Shown here: positions 36,105 through 45,597 of the stretch, one piece after another
Layout of the letters: every line of letters starts with the position of its first letter
Numbering within the stretch: the first letter of the stretch is position 1
NCBI GenBank assembly: GCA_965197675.1
Contig: OZ240221.1
Coordinates: 2,232,001-2,296,000, forward strand
Source: G965197675 sp965197675
GTDB taxonomy: Bacteria; Chloroflexota; Dehalococcoidia; Plut-88900
DNA length: 64,000 nt
Direction: 5' to 3'
Position numbers and translations under genes: made by a program
The notes under the pieces: generated by a model
What the model was told of the DNA's origin: nothing
Database searches by the model: none
What the model saw: only the letters and a program-made list of their open reading frames with translations

Positions 36105-38012
36105 CTATCCAGGGGTGATCTGGGTTTTCATTTCCTGCCAGGCCTGCCGGGCCTCCTCCACCGATCCCTCGTCCTCGATGGTGGTGATATCACCAGGGTC
36201 CTGGTCCAGAACTACTGCCTTGAAGACCCTCCGCATTATCTTACCGCTGCGAGTCTTGGGCAGCATGCCAACGAAATTTAGGTCTCCGATAACCGCAACA
36301 GGTCCTAGCTCTTGTCGGATGGTCTTGAGAAGCTCCTTGCGCAGTTCCTCCGAAGGTTCGTAGCTATTCTTGAGCACCACGAAGGCTGAAATCACCTCTC
36401 CTCTTACTTCGTCAGGCCTACCGGTGACTCCGGCCTCGGCCACCGCTGGATGTTTGAGGAATGCTGTCTCCACCTCTACGGTGCCCATCCTGTGAGCGGC
36501 TATTTTGATAACTTCGTCCGCGCGCCCGGCGAACCATACGTACCCATCTTCGTCTATTTGAGCCGAGTCACCCGTGAAATACACGCCCTCGATTCGATTC
36601 CAGTAATCCGTACCATATCTCTCCGGCTCTCCCCACAGAGAGGGTGTCAGGCTGGGGAAAGGGTGTTTTAGCACCAGGATCCCCTTCTCGCCGGTGGGGC
36701 AAGGTTCGCCTTCTGGGCTCATTACTGCCACATCTATGCCCGGCAATGGTATTCCCGCCGAACCGGGTTTTATAGGAAGCATGGATAAGCCGTAAGGGTT
36801 ACCTATCGCCGGCCCGCCTGTTTCCGTTTGCCACCAGTGATCCATGACAGGTACCCTATCCTTCAATACCGTCTTTTGGAGCCACTCCCAGGCCGGGGCA
36901 TTCAATGCCTCTCCGGCACACACCACGCGAGTCAGAAGGGGAAGCTCACCCTTCGGGGTCGCATCTTCTCCGTACCTCATCAGTAGTCGTACTGCTGTTG
37001 GGGAAGTGAACAGGCCCGTCACCCCGAACTCCTCCATCAGTTTCCACAGGACATCGGGCGATGGATAGTCCAGCGCACCCTCGTATGCGATGGAGGTGCA
37101 ACCGATCAACATGGGCGCATACACTATGTAGCTGTGCCCCACCACCCATCCAATGTCTGACGTAGCCCACCATACGTCGGTGGGTTTAAGGTCATAGCAC
37201 CAGCGACTCATGCTGTATATGCCGACCTGATAGCCTCCGTGAACGTGGACTACCAGCTTGGGTTTCGCTGTAGTTCCCGAGGTGGCGAGGATGTAAGCGG
37301 GCTCGTTGGCCTCCATAGGAACGTAGCTTCCATCATGGCCAACTCCTCGATCCAGAAACTCCTGCCAATGGAGATCCCGTCCAGGTTTCATGGGAACTTC
37401 ATCAGCTCCCCTACGAAGCACTACTACGTGGTCTACACAGTCGAGGCCTGTATCCATAGCAGCGTCGACTATCCCCTTGAGAGGAACGTCTTTACCCCTA
37501 CGCAGAGTGATGTCAGAGGTAAAGATCAGTCGTGAACCGCTGGCTTGCACCCGGTCGGCTATTGCCCCTGCTCCAAAACCGGCAAAGATCACCGAGTGGA
37601 TGGCGCCAATGCGAACTGTGGCCAGCATGAGCATAACCGCTTCTGGGCAAACCGGCATGTAGATAGTGATGCGATCACCTTTCTTTATACCCATACCACG
37701 TAACGCAGCAGCGATGCGGTTCACTCCGTGAAGCATTTGAGAGTAGGTGAATACTCGTCGCTCACCCCTCTCTGTGGCGTAGATGAGAGCAGCGTGCCCA
37801 CCCCAACCTCGCTCGACGTGGTAGTCCAGACAGTTGTAGGCCAGGTTGGTCTGCCCGCCACTGAACCATCGAAATGTGGGGAAGTCGTGCTCGAAAACCT
37901 TGTCCCATTTCCGAAACCAGTGCAACTCCTCCGCTGCACGCCCCCAGAACCCATCCGAGTCCTCAATCGCTTCCTTACACCACCGTTGAACTATCGGATT
38001 TATAGTTTCCAT
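36105..38012 (-). CDS. Acetyl-/propionyl-CoA synthetase (AMP-forming)
   Basis: A 635-residue acyl-CoA synthetase of the ANL superfamily with the acetyl-CoA-synthetase architecture. Visible motifs are the phosphate loop ATSGTTAKPKLVVH, YAPMLIGCTSIAYEG, MDHWWQTETGG, YFTGDSAQIDEDGY and the acyl-adenylate catalytic lysine K591 in TRSGKIMRR. It forms acyl-AMP and then acyl-CoA from a short-chain acid. It is the last gene of a prpD-prpB-prpC-acs run on the minus strand, 39 bases after prpC, so propionate activation (PrpE role) is the likely physiological job, although the sequence is of the general Acs type and acetate is also possible. Confidence 0.9.
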   Translation of the reverse strand: METINPIVQRWCKEAIEDSDGFWGRAAEELHWFRKWDKVFEHDFPTFRWFSGGQTNLAYNCLDYHVERGWGGHAALIYATERGERRVFTYSQMLHGVNRIAAALRGMGIKKGDRITIYMPVCPEAVMLMLATVRIGAIHSVIFAGFGAGAIADRVQASGSRLIFTSDITLRRGKDVPLKGIVDAAMDTGLDCVDHVVVLRRGADEVPMKPGRDLHWQEFLDRGVGHDGSYVPMEANEPAYILATSGTTAKPKLVVHVHGGYQVGIYSMSRWCYDLKPTDVWWATSDIGWVVGHSYIVYAPMLIGCTSIAYEGALDYPSPDVLWKLMEEFGVTGLFTSPTAVRLLMRYGEDATPKGELPLLTRVVCAGEALNAPAWEWLQKTVLKDRVPVMDHWWQTETGGPAIGNPYGLSMLPIKPGSAGIPLPGIDVAVMSPEGEPCPTGEKGILVLKHPFPSLTPSLWGEPERYGTDYWNRIEGVYFTGDSAQIDEDGYVWFAGRADEVIKIAAHRMGTVEVETAFLKHPAVAEAGVTGRPDEVRGEVISAFVVLKNSYEPSEELRKELLKTIRQELGPVAVIGDLNFVGMLPKTRSGKIMRRVFKAVVLDQDPGDITTIEDEGSVEEARQAWQEMKTQITPG

Positions 38013-38050
38013 GCGCTATCCCCCTGGAAGGTCTGGTCGGGTGCTATGGC

Positions 38051-39181
38051 TTAGTCGGGAAGAGTGAGGCCTCGCGTCCCTTCGTAGATGGACCGGGGCC
38101 TGAACAGACGATTGTCGTTGTGCTGCTCCACCACGTGAGCTACCAAGCCAGCGGTGCGAGAGCACAGAAATATGGGTGTGTACAGTGGGATGGGGATATC
38201 CAGGAGATAGAACAGGAGACCTATGGGGTAGTCGGTGTTGGCGTGTAGACCTTTCTCCCTGCTAAGGACCTTTTCCACCGTATCGTATATGGCAGCCAGG
38301 TCCTTTCCATCAGGTGTACGTTCAGCCAGCTTCGAGATGTAGTCTCTGAGAAAGACGGCACGAGGGTCTGGTCTGCGCGCGTACACCCTATGTCCAAACC
38401 CCATGATTCGCGCCTTTTGCTCCAGCTTCTCCATAACGTAAGGCTCTGCTCTCGATGGTCCCCCTTGCTGGTTGATCTCCAACAACATGTGTGCAGCGGC
38501 CTCGTTGGCCCCCCCGTGAAGCGGACCTTTCAGGGAGGCCACAGCACCAACCACCGCCCCATAAATATCCGAGAGGGTTGAGGCAATGACCCGGGCGGCG
38601 AAAGTTGAGTTGGGCATCTCGTGCTCTATGTAGCAGATAAGAATACGATCGAAGACATCGAGGGATTGAGCGTCGGGTCTCTCTCCCTTCAACATATAGA
38701 GGAAGTTTTCAGAGTATCCAAGACTTGGATCAGGCCTTATCGTGGGAAGGTTGTTCATAGCTCGGTAGGCATTGATGGTGATGGTGGGCATTGCCGCGAC
38801 TAGCCTGAGTCCCTTCTGGAGATTCGCTTCCTCAGAGTTATCAGACAGTCTGCTCGGCTCTTCGTAACCGGCCAGGAAAGAAACGCCGGTACGCAGGGCA
38901 TCCATGACGCTCATGGATTGGGGCATCAGATCAAACAAGCGGTACATATCGTCCGGGAGCTCCGACTGATCTTTGAGAGTATTGGTGAAGGTTTCGGCGC
39001 TAGTTTTGTCAGGCAGATCTCCATAGATCACCAGATAAGCAACATCCACGTAGCTAAGTCTTCGGGCTAGCTCAATCAGATCGTAGCCACGGACTACGAT
39101 CTGTTCTATTTCAACATCTAAATGAGATACGCTGGTAGGAGCAGCAACAACCCCTTCCAGTCCCGGACTGTAGCTTGACAT
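38051..39181 (-). CDS. prpC: 2-Methylcitrate synthase / citrate synthase
   Basis: A 376-residue citrate-synthase-fold enzyme. The substrate-binding His is in IEHEMPNSTFAAR (H187), and the catalytic residues are H222 (GPLHGGANEA), H264 (GFGHRVY) and a late Asp (HANTDYPIG, about 316). The length and the GPLHGGANEAA form are as in PrpC and type-I short citrate synthases, which condense propionyl-CoA or acetyl-CoA with oxaloacetate. Its place between prpB and the acyl-CoA synthetase argues for 2-methylcitrate synthesis. ATG start at 39179-39181, 29 bases after prpB. Confidence 0.9.
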   Translation of the reverse strand: MSSYSPGLEGVVAAPTSVSHLDVEIEQIVVRGYDLIELARRLSYVDVAYLVIYGDLPDKTSAETFTNTLKDQSELPDDMYRLFDLMPQSMSVMDALRTGVSFLAGYEEPSRLSDNSEEANLQKGLRLVAAMPTITINAYRAMNNLPTIRPDPSLGYSENFLYMLKGERPDAQSLDVFDRILICYIEHEMPNSTFAARVIASTLSDIYGAVVGAVASLKGPLHGGANEAAAHMLLEINQQGGPSRAEPYVMEKLEQKARIMGFGHRVYARRPDPRAVFLRDYISKLAERTPDGKDLAAIYDTVEKVLSREKGLHANTDYPIGLLFYLLDIPIPLYTPIFLCSRTAGLVAHVVEQHNDNRLFRPRSIYEGTRGLTLPD

Positions 39182-39210
39182 AGTAATTGGAGCTTCCTTC
39201 TAACCTTTAC

Positions 39211-40101
39211 CTAGTCTCCCTTGGAGAGCCTCCGGTCTGTTTCCCCATAGCGATGATAATCTATGAGGTCGTACAGCTCCTCTCTGGTTTGCATCCGCTC
39301 CAGCCATTCGGTTTGTGTGCCTTTGTCTCGGATGTCGGTCAGCACGGACTCTACCGCTGTACTCGCTACTCTCAATGTTGTCACAGGGAAAATGACGATG
39401 TTATAGCCCATCTCCTCGAATCTCTCGGCTGTGAGGTAAGGCGATTTGCCGAACTCGGTCATGTTGGCTAGAAGAGGGCCATCGACGGCATCGGCGTATA
39501 TCTTGAACTCCTCTTCCGACTCCATAGCCTCTGGGAAAATGATATCGGCTCCCGCCTCTTTGTAGATTCGTCCCCGGCGAATGGCCTCCTCCATACCGTG
39601 AACAGATCTAGCGTCGGTGCGAGCTATGATTAGCAATTCCCTACGCGCAGCTACTGCAGCCCTAACCTTTTCAGCAAAAGCCTCGGCGGAAACTACCGAC
39701 TTGCCATCGAGATGACCGCACCGTTTGGGAAGGACCTGGTCTTCGATCTGAATCGCAGCAGCGCCGGCGTCCTCCAGATCTTTCACCGTTCTCATGACGT
39801 TAAGCGCCTCACCGAAACCCGTATCCGCATCCACGATTAATGGAAGATCGCATGCCCTCACCATCCAACGTACTGCATTGACGAGCTGATCGAGAGTAAA
39901 AAGTCCTAGATCCGGCAAGCCCAGACTGGCAGAGAACGCACCACCGGAAAAATAGAGGGCCTCGAACCCCACCTTCTTTGCCACCAACGCGGTCAAGGAG
40001 TTGAAAGCTCCCGGCACAGTCAGAGTTTTTCCATCGTCCAGCATTCGGGAAAGCCTGCCGGCATGGCTATGGTCTCTATCTTTCTCCAGGAGCCATGTCA
40101 T
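39211..40101 (-). CDS. prpB: 2-Methylisocitrate lyase
   Basis: A 297-residue member of the isocitrate lyase/PEP mutase superfamily, with the metal-site stretch DADTGFG (91-97) and the active-site loop KRCGH (126-130, Cys128). The Y-F-S-G-G at about 50-54 is typical of PrpB. It cleaves 2-methylisocitrate to pyruvate and succinate. I choose the ATG at 40099-40101, which overlaps the prpD stop as ATGA, rather than the upstream in-frame start at 40152 that would overlap prpD by 55 bases. This overlap indicates translational coupling. Confidence 0.88.
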   Translation of the reverse strand: MTWLLEKDRDHSHAGRLSRMLDDGKTLTVPGAFNSLTALVAKKVGFEALYFSGGAFSASLGLPDLGLFTLDQLVNAVRWMVRACDLPLIVDADTGFGEALNVMRTVKDLEDAGAAAIQIEDQVLPKRCGHLDGKSVVSAEAFAEKVRAAVAARRELLIIARTDARSVHGMEEAIRRGRIYKEAGADIIFPEAMESEEEFKIYADAVDGPLLANMTEFGKSPYLTAERFEEMGYNIVIFPVTTLRVASTAVESVLTDIRDKGTQTEWLERMQTREELYDLIDYHRYGETDRRLSKGD

Positions 40102-41477
40102 ACTTCCAGTGTCTCCATAAGACTTTCCAAGTCTTGCTGCTCTTCCAGACACATTACTAAATCGACCGCCCGATCTGTCTGCTCCTGTGTCCAGTAGGGG
40201 CTAACGTTTACTCTAAACTTCTCTATCACCTCGTTGTCGGTCATCTTGTTCTTTGCATGCCCCCTGGGAAAGCTCACCTCTTTAGTCATTTGTCCACCAT
40301 CACCCCTGCTAATAGTGATCCGGTTTGGGATACCTTCTGGATAGCCCAGGGTTAGTTGGGAGTCCTCTTCCAGGGTTGTCCTATCCAACAGCACTCTGAT
40401 ATCCGCATCTTGAATCTTGGCCTGCGAGAAGGACTCCTTTGTGATTGTCCCATCTTGAAGGGCAGCACAAATGATGTAGGGCAAAGAGTGGTCAGCGGTC
40501 TCCCTGGTCTTGGGTCGCCACTTCTCCGGGTCTTTTGCTATTATCTCGTAAGCTACTTTGAATGTATCGATTTTGATTGACTCGATGGAGTCCAGCTTGC
40601 CATTTAGGCCATCTCTCAGGTCGATGGCTGCATCCACCGCGCTCTGGGCGTGATACTCCACAGGCCACTTCTTAATGTAAGTGTCCCGAATGAGGGTGGG
40701 GGGACTGCCTTCTTCAACGGAACGTAGGGCTGCATCATCGAAGGCGCCACCATTGAAGAGTTGGCTGAAGAACCCCATCTCTCCCTCGAAGGGGCTGTAG
40801 GGGCCGGTGAACCCACTTCGAGCGGCCAAGCTGGCGAAAACGGCATTTCGGACGGAGTTGGCCGCCGCCGCCCCCTTCCACATAGATAGCTCTCCAGCCC
40901 TGGTCTGACGCATGGAGGCGTGAGGAACGCTGTAAATGGATATGGCATGTTCGATTTCAGGCGGCGTCAAGTCTATAAGCCGCGCCGCGCCACATGCCGC
41001 CCCCAGGCCAGTGTAGACGACGTGGTCCCATTGATGCTCTCGGAGGCTGGCAGCATCGCATAGGTCTACCATCACCTCGTACGCCAACGCAATGCTTGCG
41101 ACGAGGTCTTTAATAGACCGCTTGCCCCACTGACAAAGGGCCATCAAGCCTGGGATGACATCGCTGGGGTGAATAGGCTCCAACGATAGGTAGGTATCGT
41201 TGAAGTCCAGATATCTCACCATTACGCCGTTGGCAAAGGCGGAGGCTTCAGGTGTAGCCTGGGTGGACAGCCCCCAGATGGCAGCTCCATCAGGGACAGA
41301 GTAGTCCGATGCGTATTTTCGTGCGGCCATTGGCGCATCGTCGCGGAAGGCAGCAATAGCCACACCTATACTATCGAGGATACGGCGCTTAACTTCATGG
41401 ATGGTCTCAGGAGGCAAGTCTTCCCACTTAACGTTATGAGCATAGCTGGCAAACAACCTGCTGTATTTATCAGACAT
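40098..41477 (-). CDS. prpD: MmgE/PrpD family 2-methylcitrate dehydratase
   Basis: A 459-residue protein of the MmgE/PrpD family, which dehydrates 2-methylcitrate to 2-methylaconitate. Family features include RILDSIGVAIAAF near residue 35, the MVRYLDFNDTYL motif with HPSD shortly after (about 95-110), and KKWPVEYHAQSAVDA around 270. First gene of the prpD-prpB-prpC-acs run; a VOC gene diverges from its 5' side. Assignment to 2-methylcitrate rests on the operon, since the family also includes other dehydratases and cis-aconitate decarboxylase. Confidence 0.85.
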   Translation of the reverse strand: MSDKYSRLFASYAHNVKWEDLPPETIHEVKRRILDSIGVAIAAFRDDAPMAARKYASDYSVPDGAAIWGLSTQATPEASAFANGVMVRYLDFNDTYLSLEPIHPSDVIPGLMALCQWGKRSIKDLVASIALAYEVMVDLCDAASLREHQWDHVVYTGLGAACGAARLIDLTPPEIEHAISIYSVPHASMRQTRAGELSMWKGAAAANSVRNAVFASLAARSGFTGPYSPFEGEMGFFSQLFNGGAFDDAALRSVEEGSPPTLIRDTYIKKWPVEYHAQSAVDAAIDLRDGLNGKLDSIESIKIDTFKVAYEIIAKDPEKWRPKTRETADHSLPYIICAALQDGTITKESFSQAKIQDADIRVLLDRTTLEEDSQLTLGYPEGIPNRITISRGDGGQMTKEVSFPRGHAKNKMTDNEVIEKFRVNVSPYWTQEQTDRAVDLVMCLEEQQDLESLMETLEV

Positions 41478-41610
41478 CGTTAAGTTTCGTACACTGCCAG
41501 GGAATCCCCGGGGAACTAAGCCGCCTGCGATTGAGTGTAGACAATCGGGAGAACAGTGTCAATTTGGCGCTGCTGGATATAATATTAAGCAGGTTAGGCG
41601 GAGGAACCTC

Positions 41611-41979
41611 ATGATAACCAATGTGAAAACGGCTGCCGTTTATGTCTCCGATCAAGATGCTGCCCTCCGATTCTATACTGAGAAGCTGGGATTCGAGGTG
41701 CGACAGAATCAGTCCATGGGTCGAACCGGTAGCTGGATAGAGGTTGCTCCTCCTAGAGCAGAGACTCGGATAGTCCTACACCATCGTTCTATGATGGAGG
41801 ACTGGGAGAAGCGTAAACCCTCTATCGTCTTCGGCTGCCGGGATATAGAAGCCACCACTGCTGAACTGGTAGAACAGAGCGTGACCTTTACCCAAAAGCC
41901 GACCAAGATGAAGTGGGACGCCTTCGCCATATTCTCCGACCTAGACGGCACCGAGTTTGTGCTGGCGGAGGGAACATGA
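41611..41979 (+). CDS. VOC/glyoxalase-fold protein
   Basis: A 122-residue vicinal-oxygen-chelate protein of the glyoxalase/bleomycin-resistance fold: VKTAAVYVSDQDAALRFYTEKLGFEV at the start and FSDLDGTEFVLAEG at the end, giving the typical beta-alpha-beta-beta-beta repeat. One candidate metal ligand (His57 region, IVLHHRS) and the terminal Glu are visible. ATG start at 41611 after GGAGGAACCTC. It is 55 bases upstream of the dihydropyrimidinase-type gene. In this family it could be a methylmalonyl-CoA epimerase-like or detoxification protein; the function is open. Confidence 0.8.
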   Translation: MITNVKTAAVYVSDQDAALRFYTEKLGFEVRQNQSMGRTGSWIEVAPPRAETRIVLHHRSMMEDWEKRKPSIVFGCRDIEATTAELVEQSVTFTQKPTKMKWDAFAIFSDLDGTEFVLAEGT

Positions 41980-42033
41980 CTAAGCCAAAGGCAGATAGCG
42001 CCAACAAGAACGACAAATGCAAAGGAGGCGACC

Positions 42034-43425
42034 TTGGATACAGTAGTTAGAGGCGGAACAGTGGTAACGGCTTCGAGTGAGTTTGTGGGAGATGTCGGAA
42101 TCCAGGGTGGAAAGATAGCCCAGATCGGCGGCTCCATTTCCGCTCCCCAGACCATCGACGCAACGGGCAAGCTGGTCGTTCCCGGCGGAGTGGACGTGCA
42201 TGTCCACTTTGCTCCCTGGGGAGTGACGGAGGAGGAGGCGCTGAGGGAAGGCGGCACCACGTCAGACGACTTCTACTCGGGCACGCAGGCTGCCGTCGCT
42301 GGAGGGGTGACCAGTGTCGGAAACATGGTATATCTCATACCTCATAAGGAGCCAAGCTTACTGAAGACCCTGGAAATGGCAGCAGCTGACGCCGAGGCCA
42401 AAGCCATCTGTGATTTCACCAACCACCCGGTAATCATCGACCCATCACCTGAAGCTATTGCCGAGATCCCACGCCTTGTAGATGAGGGATACACCTCCAT
42501 CAAGATATTCCTATCCTTCGGATTCATCGGACGTGAAGAGGATTATCTCAAGGTGATGGAGGCAGCAGGGAAACACGGAATCCTCTCAATGGTTCACTGC
42601 GAAGACGAAGGCATCCTCAATTTCACGAGAGATCGTTTGTTATCTGAGGGAAATACGAACATAAGGTACTATCCCGAGAGTCGTCCCGTCTGTGCGGAGA
42701 CAGCTGCCACTGCCAAGGCTGTAGCCATGGCCGAAGCAACCCATGCACCCATCTACGTAGTTCACCTATCATCCACCACTGCCCTGGAGGAGACTCGGAA
42801 GGGCCGGACCGGCGGCCAGCAGGTGTACGTGGAGACCCGTCCTATTTACCTTTACCTGACCAGCGAGCGATACAACCTGCCCGATGGAGCCAAGGACGTG
42901 GGTGAGCCCCCTCTTCGTGAACAGTCGGACGTCGAAGCTCTGTGGGAGGGCTTGCGCATAGGAGACATACATACTCTCTGCTCAGACCATGCACCCTGGA
43001 CGTTGAGTCAGAAGCTGAATCCCGCTTTGAAAATAGGAGGCTTTTATGCAGGAGTCGCCAGTCTAGAAACTCAGATGCCCATGCTCTACTCGGAAGGCGT
43101 GCTAAAGGGAAAGGTCTCTCTGAATCGGTGGGTTGAGGTGACCGCAACCAACGCAGCCAAGCTTTTCGGCATGTACCCGCAGAAGGGGACTATATCCGTT
43201 GGCTCCGATGCCGATATCGTGGTGTGGGACCCTGATCTCAAGCGCACAATCCGAGGCGAAGAGATGCACTCCAAGTCCGGGTTCGACGTTTTCGAGGGCC
43301 TAGAGGTGCAAGGTTGGCCGGTCTACACCCTCTCAAGGGGCGAGATCGTTTACGAAAAGGGTGAGATCAAAGGCTCCCAAGGTCGAGGGAGACGTATTGA
43401 GCGGGGTCTCTACAGGCCTCTCTAG
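42034..43425 (+). CDS. Dihydropyrimidinase / D-hydantoinase / allantoinase family enzyme
   Basis: A 463-residue cyclic amidohydrolase. The binuclear-metal ligands are all present: H56 and H58 (DVHVHF), the lysine to be carboxylated K157 (TSIKIFLSF), H188 (MVHCED), H244 (VVHLSS) and D318 (CSDHAP). It opens cyclic ureides such as dihydropyrimidines, hydantoins or allantoin in the cytoplasm. The start is TTG at 42034 with a near-perfect AAAGGAGG six bases upstream; no ATG is placed as well. It follows the VOC gene in the same direction and adds to the nitrogen-salvage theme of the window. Confidence 0.9.
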   Translation: MDTVVRGGTVVTASSEFVGDVGIQGGKIAQIGGSISAPQTIDATGKLVVPGGVDVHVHFAPWGVTEEEALREGGTTSDDFYSGTQAAVAGGVTSVGNMVYLIPHKEPSLLKTLEMAAADAEAKAICDFTNHPVIIDPSPEAIAEIPRLVDEGYTSIKIFLSFGFIGREEDYLKVMEAAGKHGILSMVHCEDEGILNFTRDRLLSEGNTNIRYYPESRPVCAETAATAKAVAMAEATHAPIYVVHLSSTTALEETRKGRTGGQQVYVETRPIYLYLTSERYNLPDGAKDVGEPPLREQSDVEALWEGLRIGDIHTLCSDHAPWTLSQKLNPALKIGGFYAGVASLETQMPMLYSEGVLKGKVSLNRWVEVTATNAAKLFGMYPQKGTISVGSDADIVVWDPDLKRTIRGEEMHSKSGFDVFEGLEVQGWPVYTLSRGEIVYEKGEIKGSQGRGRRIERGLYRPL

Positions 43426-43432
43426 GTGACAG

Positions 43433-44290
43433 CTAAATCCTGCTGTAGCCGCTCCCAGGCTCGTCCGAATCTACACCCACACCCCTCCCATCCTCGAGCA
43501 TGCCGTACTCTTTGAGTATCTGCTGACTATAGGTTACTCGGCCCGCTACTTTCTCCAGCGGTTCCGTCGCCAGGAGCAAGACCGCTCTGGCCATCAGGGA
43601 AGGAGGCTCTCCATCGGGGTCGTCGATTCCGCCAACCAGTCCATGAAAAATCGTTCCAGGAGTCGGAACCACCAGGGAAGGGGAGACGCAGGTAACCGAG
43701 ATGCCGTGTTGATACACCTCTAAGGCGAGCCCTTGCGTAAATCTCTCTATGGCTGCCTTTTGAGGCCCGTAACAGGCATCTCCAATTTCATCGTTAGGGT
43801 AGGTGTAAGGGCCTCTGCCTGGTCCTATAGCCGACTCCGACGAGATGTTGACTATGCTTCCACCGCCCCTGGGTATCATGTCTTTGAGCACCAACTGACT
43901 AAGGATGAAGGGAGCATGTACGTTGATCGCCCAGGTACGCATCCAGCGATTGATCTGGTACTCTTCTATGGGAACGAAGTATGCCAAAGCGGCATTATTG
44001 ACCAGCACATCAACAGGCCCATAAGTATCTTGGGTCTCTTTTACCAGCCTTTCACACTCCTCAGGAAGGGAGATGTTCACGGCCACCGGCGTCGCATCGC
44101 CTCCCGCTTTGCGGATCTCCTCACACGTAGTCTCCAACGAGCCTTCCAGAGGGTGATCACCCTCCTTTAGCGTACGAGCGGCACACACCACCTTGCCCCC
44201 CTCCTCCGCAAACAGCTTGGCGATTTCAGCGCCTATTCCACGGCTGGCGCCAGTCACTAGAGCTACTTTTCCGTCCAGTTTACCCATCAT
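43433..44290 (-). CDS. Short-chain dehydrogenase/reductase
   Basis: A 285-residue SDR with TGASRGIG (13-20), NNAA in place of NNAG near residue 100, NISS, and a YGPQK form of the YxxxK motif (CYGPQKAAIERF). It has a longer C-terminal tail than usual (about 25 extra residues, rich in Gly/Asp). It is the last gene of the minus-strand group that runs from the TPP decarboxylase pair through the TenA-like gene, 14 bases downstream of the latter, so probably one transcript. Confidence 0.88.
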   Translation of the reverse strand: MMGKLDGKVALVTGASRGIGAEIAKLFAEEGGKVVCAARTLKEGDHPLEGSLETTCEEIRKAGGDATPVAVNISLPEECERLVKETQDTYGPVDVLVNNAALAYFVPIEEYQINRWMRTWAINVHAPFILSQLVLKDMIPRGGGSIVNISSESAIGPGRGPYTYPNDEIGDACYGPQKAAIERFTQGLALEVYQHGISVTCVSPSLVVPTPGTIFHGLVGGIDDPDGEPPSLMARAVLLLATEPLEKVAGRVTYSQQILKEYGMLEDGRGVGVDSDEPGSGYSRI

Positions 44291-44304
44291 CTCCCCCTAT
44301 ATCT

Positions 44305-44970
44305 CTAGCCCATCGTCTTTTGGAGCCCATCCCAGAACAGAAGCTCGTTGGCCTGGAGAAATCTGGCCGCATCGCGGATATGCATGGGAGGGACTCCTTC
44401 ATCCATTCCCTCCTGAATGATCTCAATGGATGGCTGCTCGGCTTCAGGGCGGGGAGTTGCGAAGAGAACCAGGAACTCCACCTGCTCGTCGGTGAAGCCA
44501 TAGCTTCTTCGAAGGGCCTGGGCCATTCGACCGCAGTTTGCTCCCCACGCCGGAAGGTTAACGAGAAACGCCCCTGCTAACTCCGCCGGAGAGCCATGGC
44601 TGGCTAGCCATGCTAAGAAGTGAGTGTAGGCTTGAGATTCGGCCGATGAGGTGTAAGACTCCAACCACTCCTCGGTTAGGTTCATAGCATTGGCCAGGAC
44701 ATGCAGCGCCTTGAATGCAGCGTCTTCTCCAGCGAGCACGTCCAGAAAGAAGCGCTGGGTCTTTTCCGTGGTGCATCTCGAGACCAAAAGAGCAACACTC
44801 CGTATGTCGCTTTCGATTATTCGATGCTGCTCACCTGCGAAGTGAGACAGCTTTTCCCTTGGAATAAGGCCCTTCTCTGCCGCTTCAATATAGGGATGGC
44901 TGAGAATGGTATCGTCCAGCGGTTTAATGCCTTGACGTATCTCTTCAACCAGCCTTTTTGCCTGCTCCAT
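44305..44970 (-). CDS. TenA/PqqC-like (heme-oxygenase-fold) protein
   Basis: A 221-residue all-helical protein from the ATG at 44968-44970, which has GGAGG seven bases upstream. The pattern of helices with LSHPYIEAAEKGLIPREKLSHFAGEQHRII, LLVSRCTTEK, NLPAWGANCGRMAQALRRSYG and a C-terminal helix with ARFLQANELLFWDGLQ matches the TenA/THI-4/PQQC family. TenA salvages thiamine precursors. Its location immediately downstream of a thiamine-pyrophosphate enzyme is suggestive, but this family also includes oxidases with other roles, and I do not see enough to fix the active-site residues. Confidence 0.75.
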   Translation of the reverse strand: MEQAKRLVEEIRQGIKPLDDTILSHPYIEAAEKGLIPREKLSHFAGEQHRIIESDIRSVALLVSRCTTEKTQRFFLDVLAGEDAAFKALHVLANAMNLTEEWLESYTSSAESQAYTHFLAWLASHGSPAELAGAFLVNLPAWGANCGRMAQALRRSYGFTDEQVEFLVLFATPRPEAEQPSIEIIQEGMDEGVPPMHIRDAARFLQANELLFWDGLQKTMG

Positions 44971-45003
44971 ATTCAACCTCCGGCTCTCCTGCAATCGATG
45001 TAG

Positions 45004-45597
45004 TTAGTGAGATGGAGGATCTCCGCTTGGCTCCCCTACGAAGGTCTTACGGAACCGATACAGAGTCATCTCCGGCTCGATGGGTGACACGGGAGGCGGC
45101 TCGACCTCTTCTATCTTGGCCACGATGAACCAGGGGCCGTCCTCACCCAGGGCCTGTCTAAACACGGTTTCTAACTCTTCTAGCTCTTTCACCGTTGCCG
45201 TCTTAGGAATGTTACAGGAAGCCGCCACTCGTTCCAGATCAGTCCCAAAGGCGGTGTGGGTGGGTTGGTGTCCTGTCTGGCCCCACTCCTCGTTGTCCCA
45301 CACCACAATCACCAGATTCTTGGGATTCTCCCGGCCTATGGTGGCGATGGTACCCATGTTCATAAGCAGAGAGCCATCTCCGTCCAGGGAAATTACCTTC
45401 TCAGAAGTGGAAAGCGCCATTCCCAAGGCGATGGAGCTGCAAAGACCCATAGATCCGTATGTATAGAAGTTACGCTCTCGATGCTCCACGCTCCAGAGGT
45501 CGTCGGTAGTGGGTCCTAGATTAGCAACCACCGGCTGGTCGTTCAGGTTTTGAGCCAGGACTTTCGTAGCTTCCAGCCTACGCAAGCTTCCCTCCAT
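45004..45597 (-). CDS. TPP-dependent decarboxylase beta subunit (ComE-like)
   Basis: A 197-residue C-terminal-half TPP enzyme. The thiamine-pyrophosphate motif begins at GDGSLLMNMGTIATIG and continues to DNEEWG, with the preceding GSMGLCSSIALGMAL helix. It matches the beta subunit of two-subunit sulfopyruvate decarboxylase (ComE) and the C-terminal half of phosphonopyruvate decarboxylase. Its ATG lies inside the end of the alpha-subunit gene (20-base overlap), as expected for a coupled heteromer. Substrate could be sulfopyruvate, phosphonopyruvate or another 2-oxo acid. Confidence 0.82.
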   Translation of the reverse strand: MEGSLRRLEATKVLAQNLNDQPVVANLGPTTDDLWSVEHRERNFYTYGSMGLCSSIALGMALSTSEKVISLDGDGSLLMNMGTIATIGRENPKNLVIVVWDNEEWGQTGHQPTHTAFGTDLERVAASCNIPKTATVKELEELETVFRQALGEDGPWFIVAKIEEVEPPPVSPIEPEMTLYRFRKTFVGEPSGDPPSH

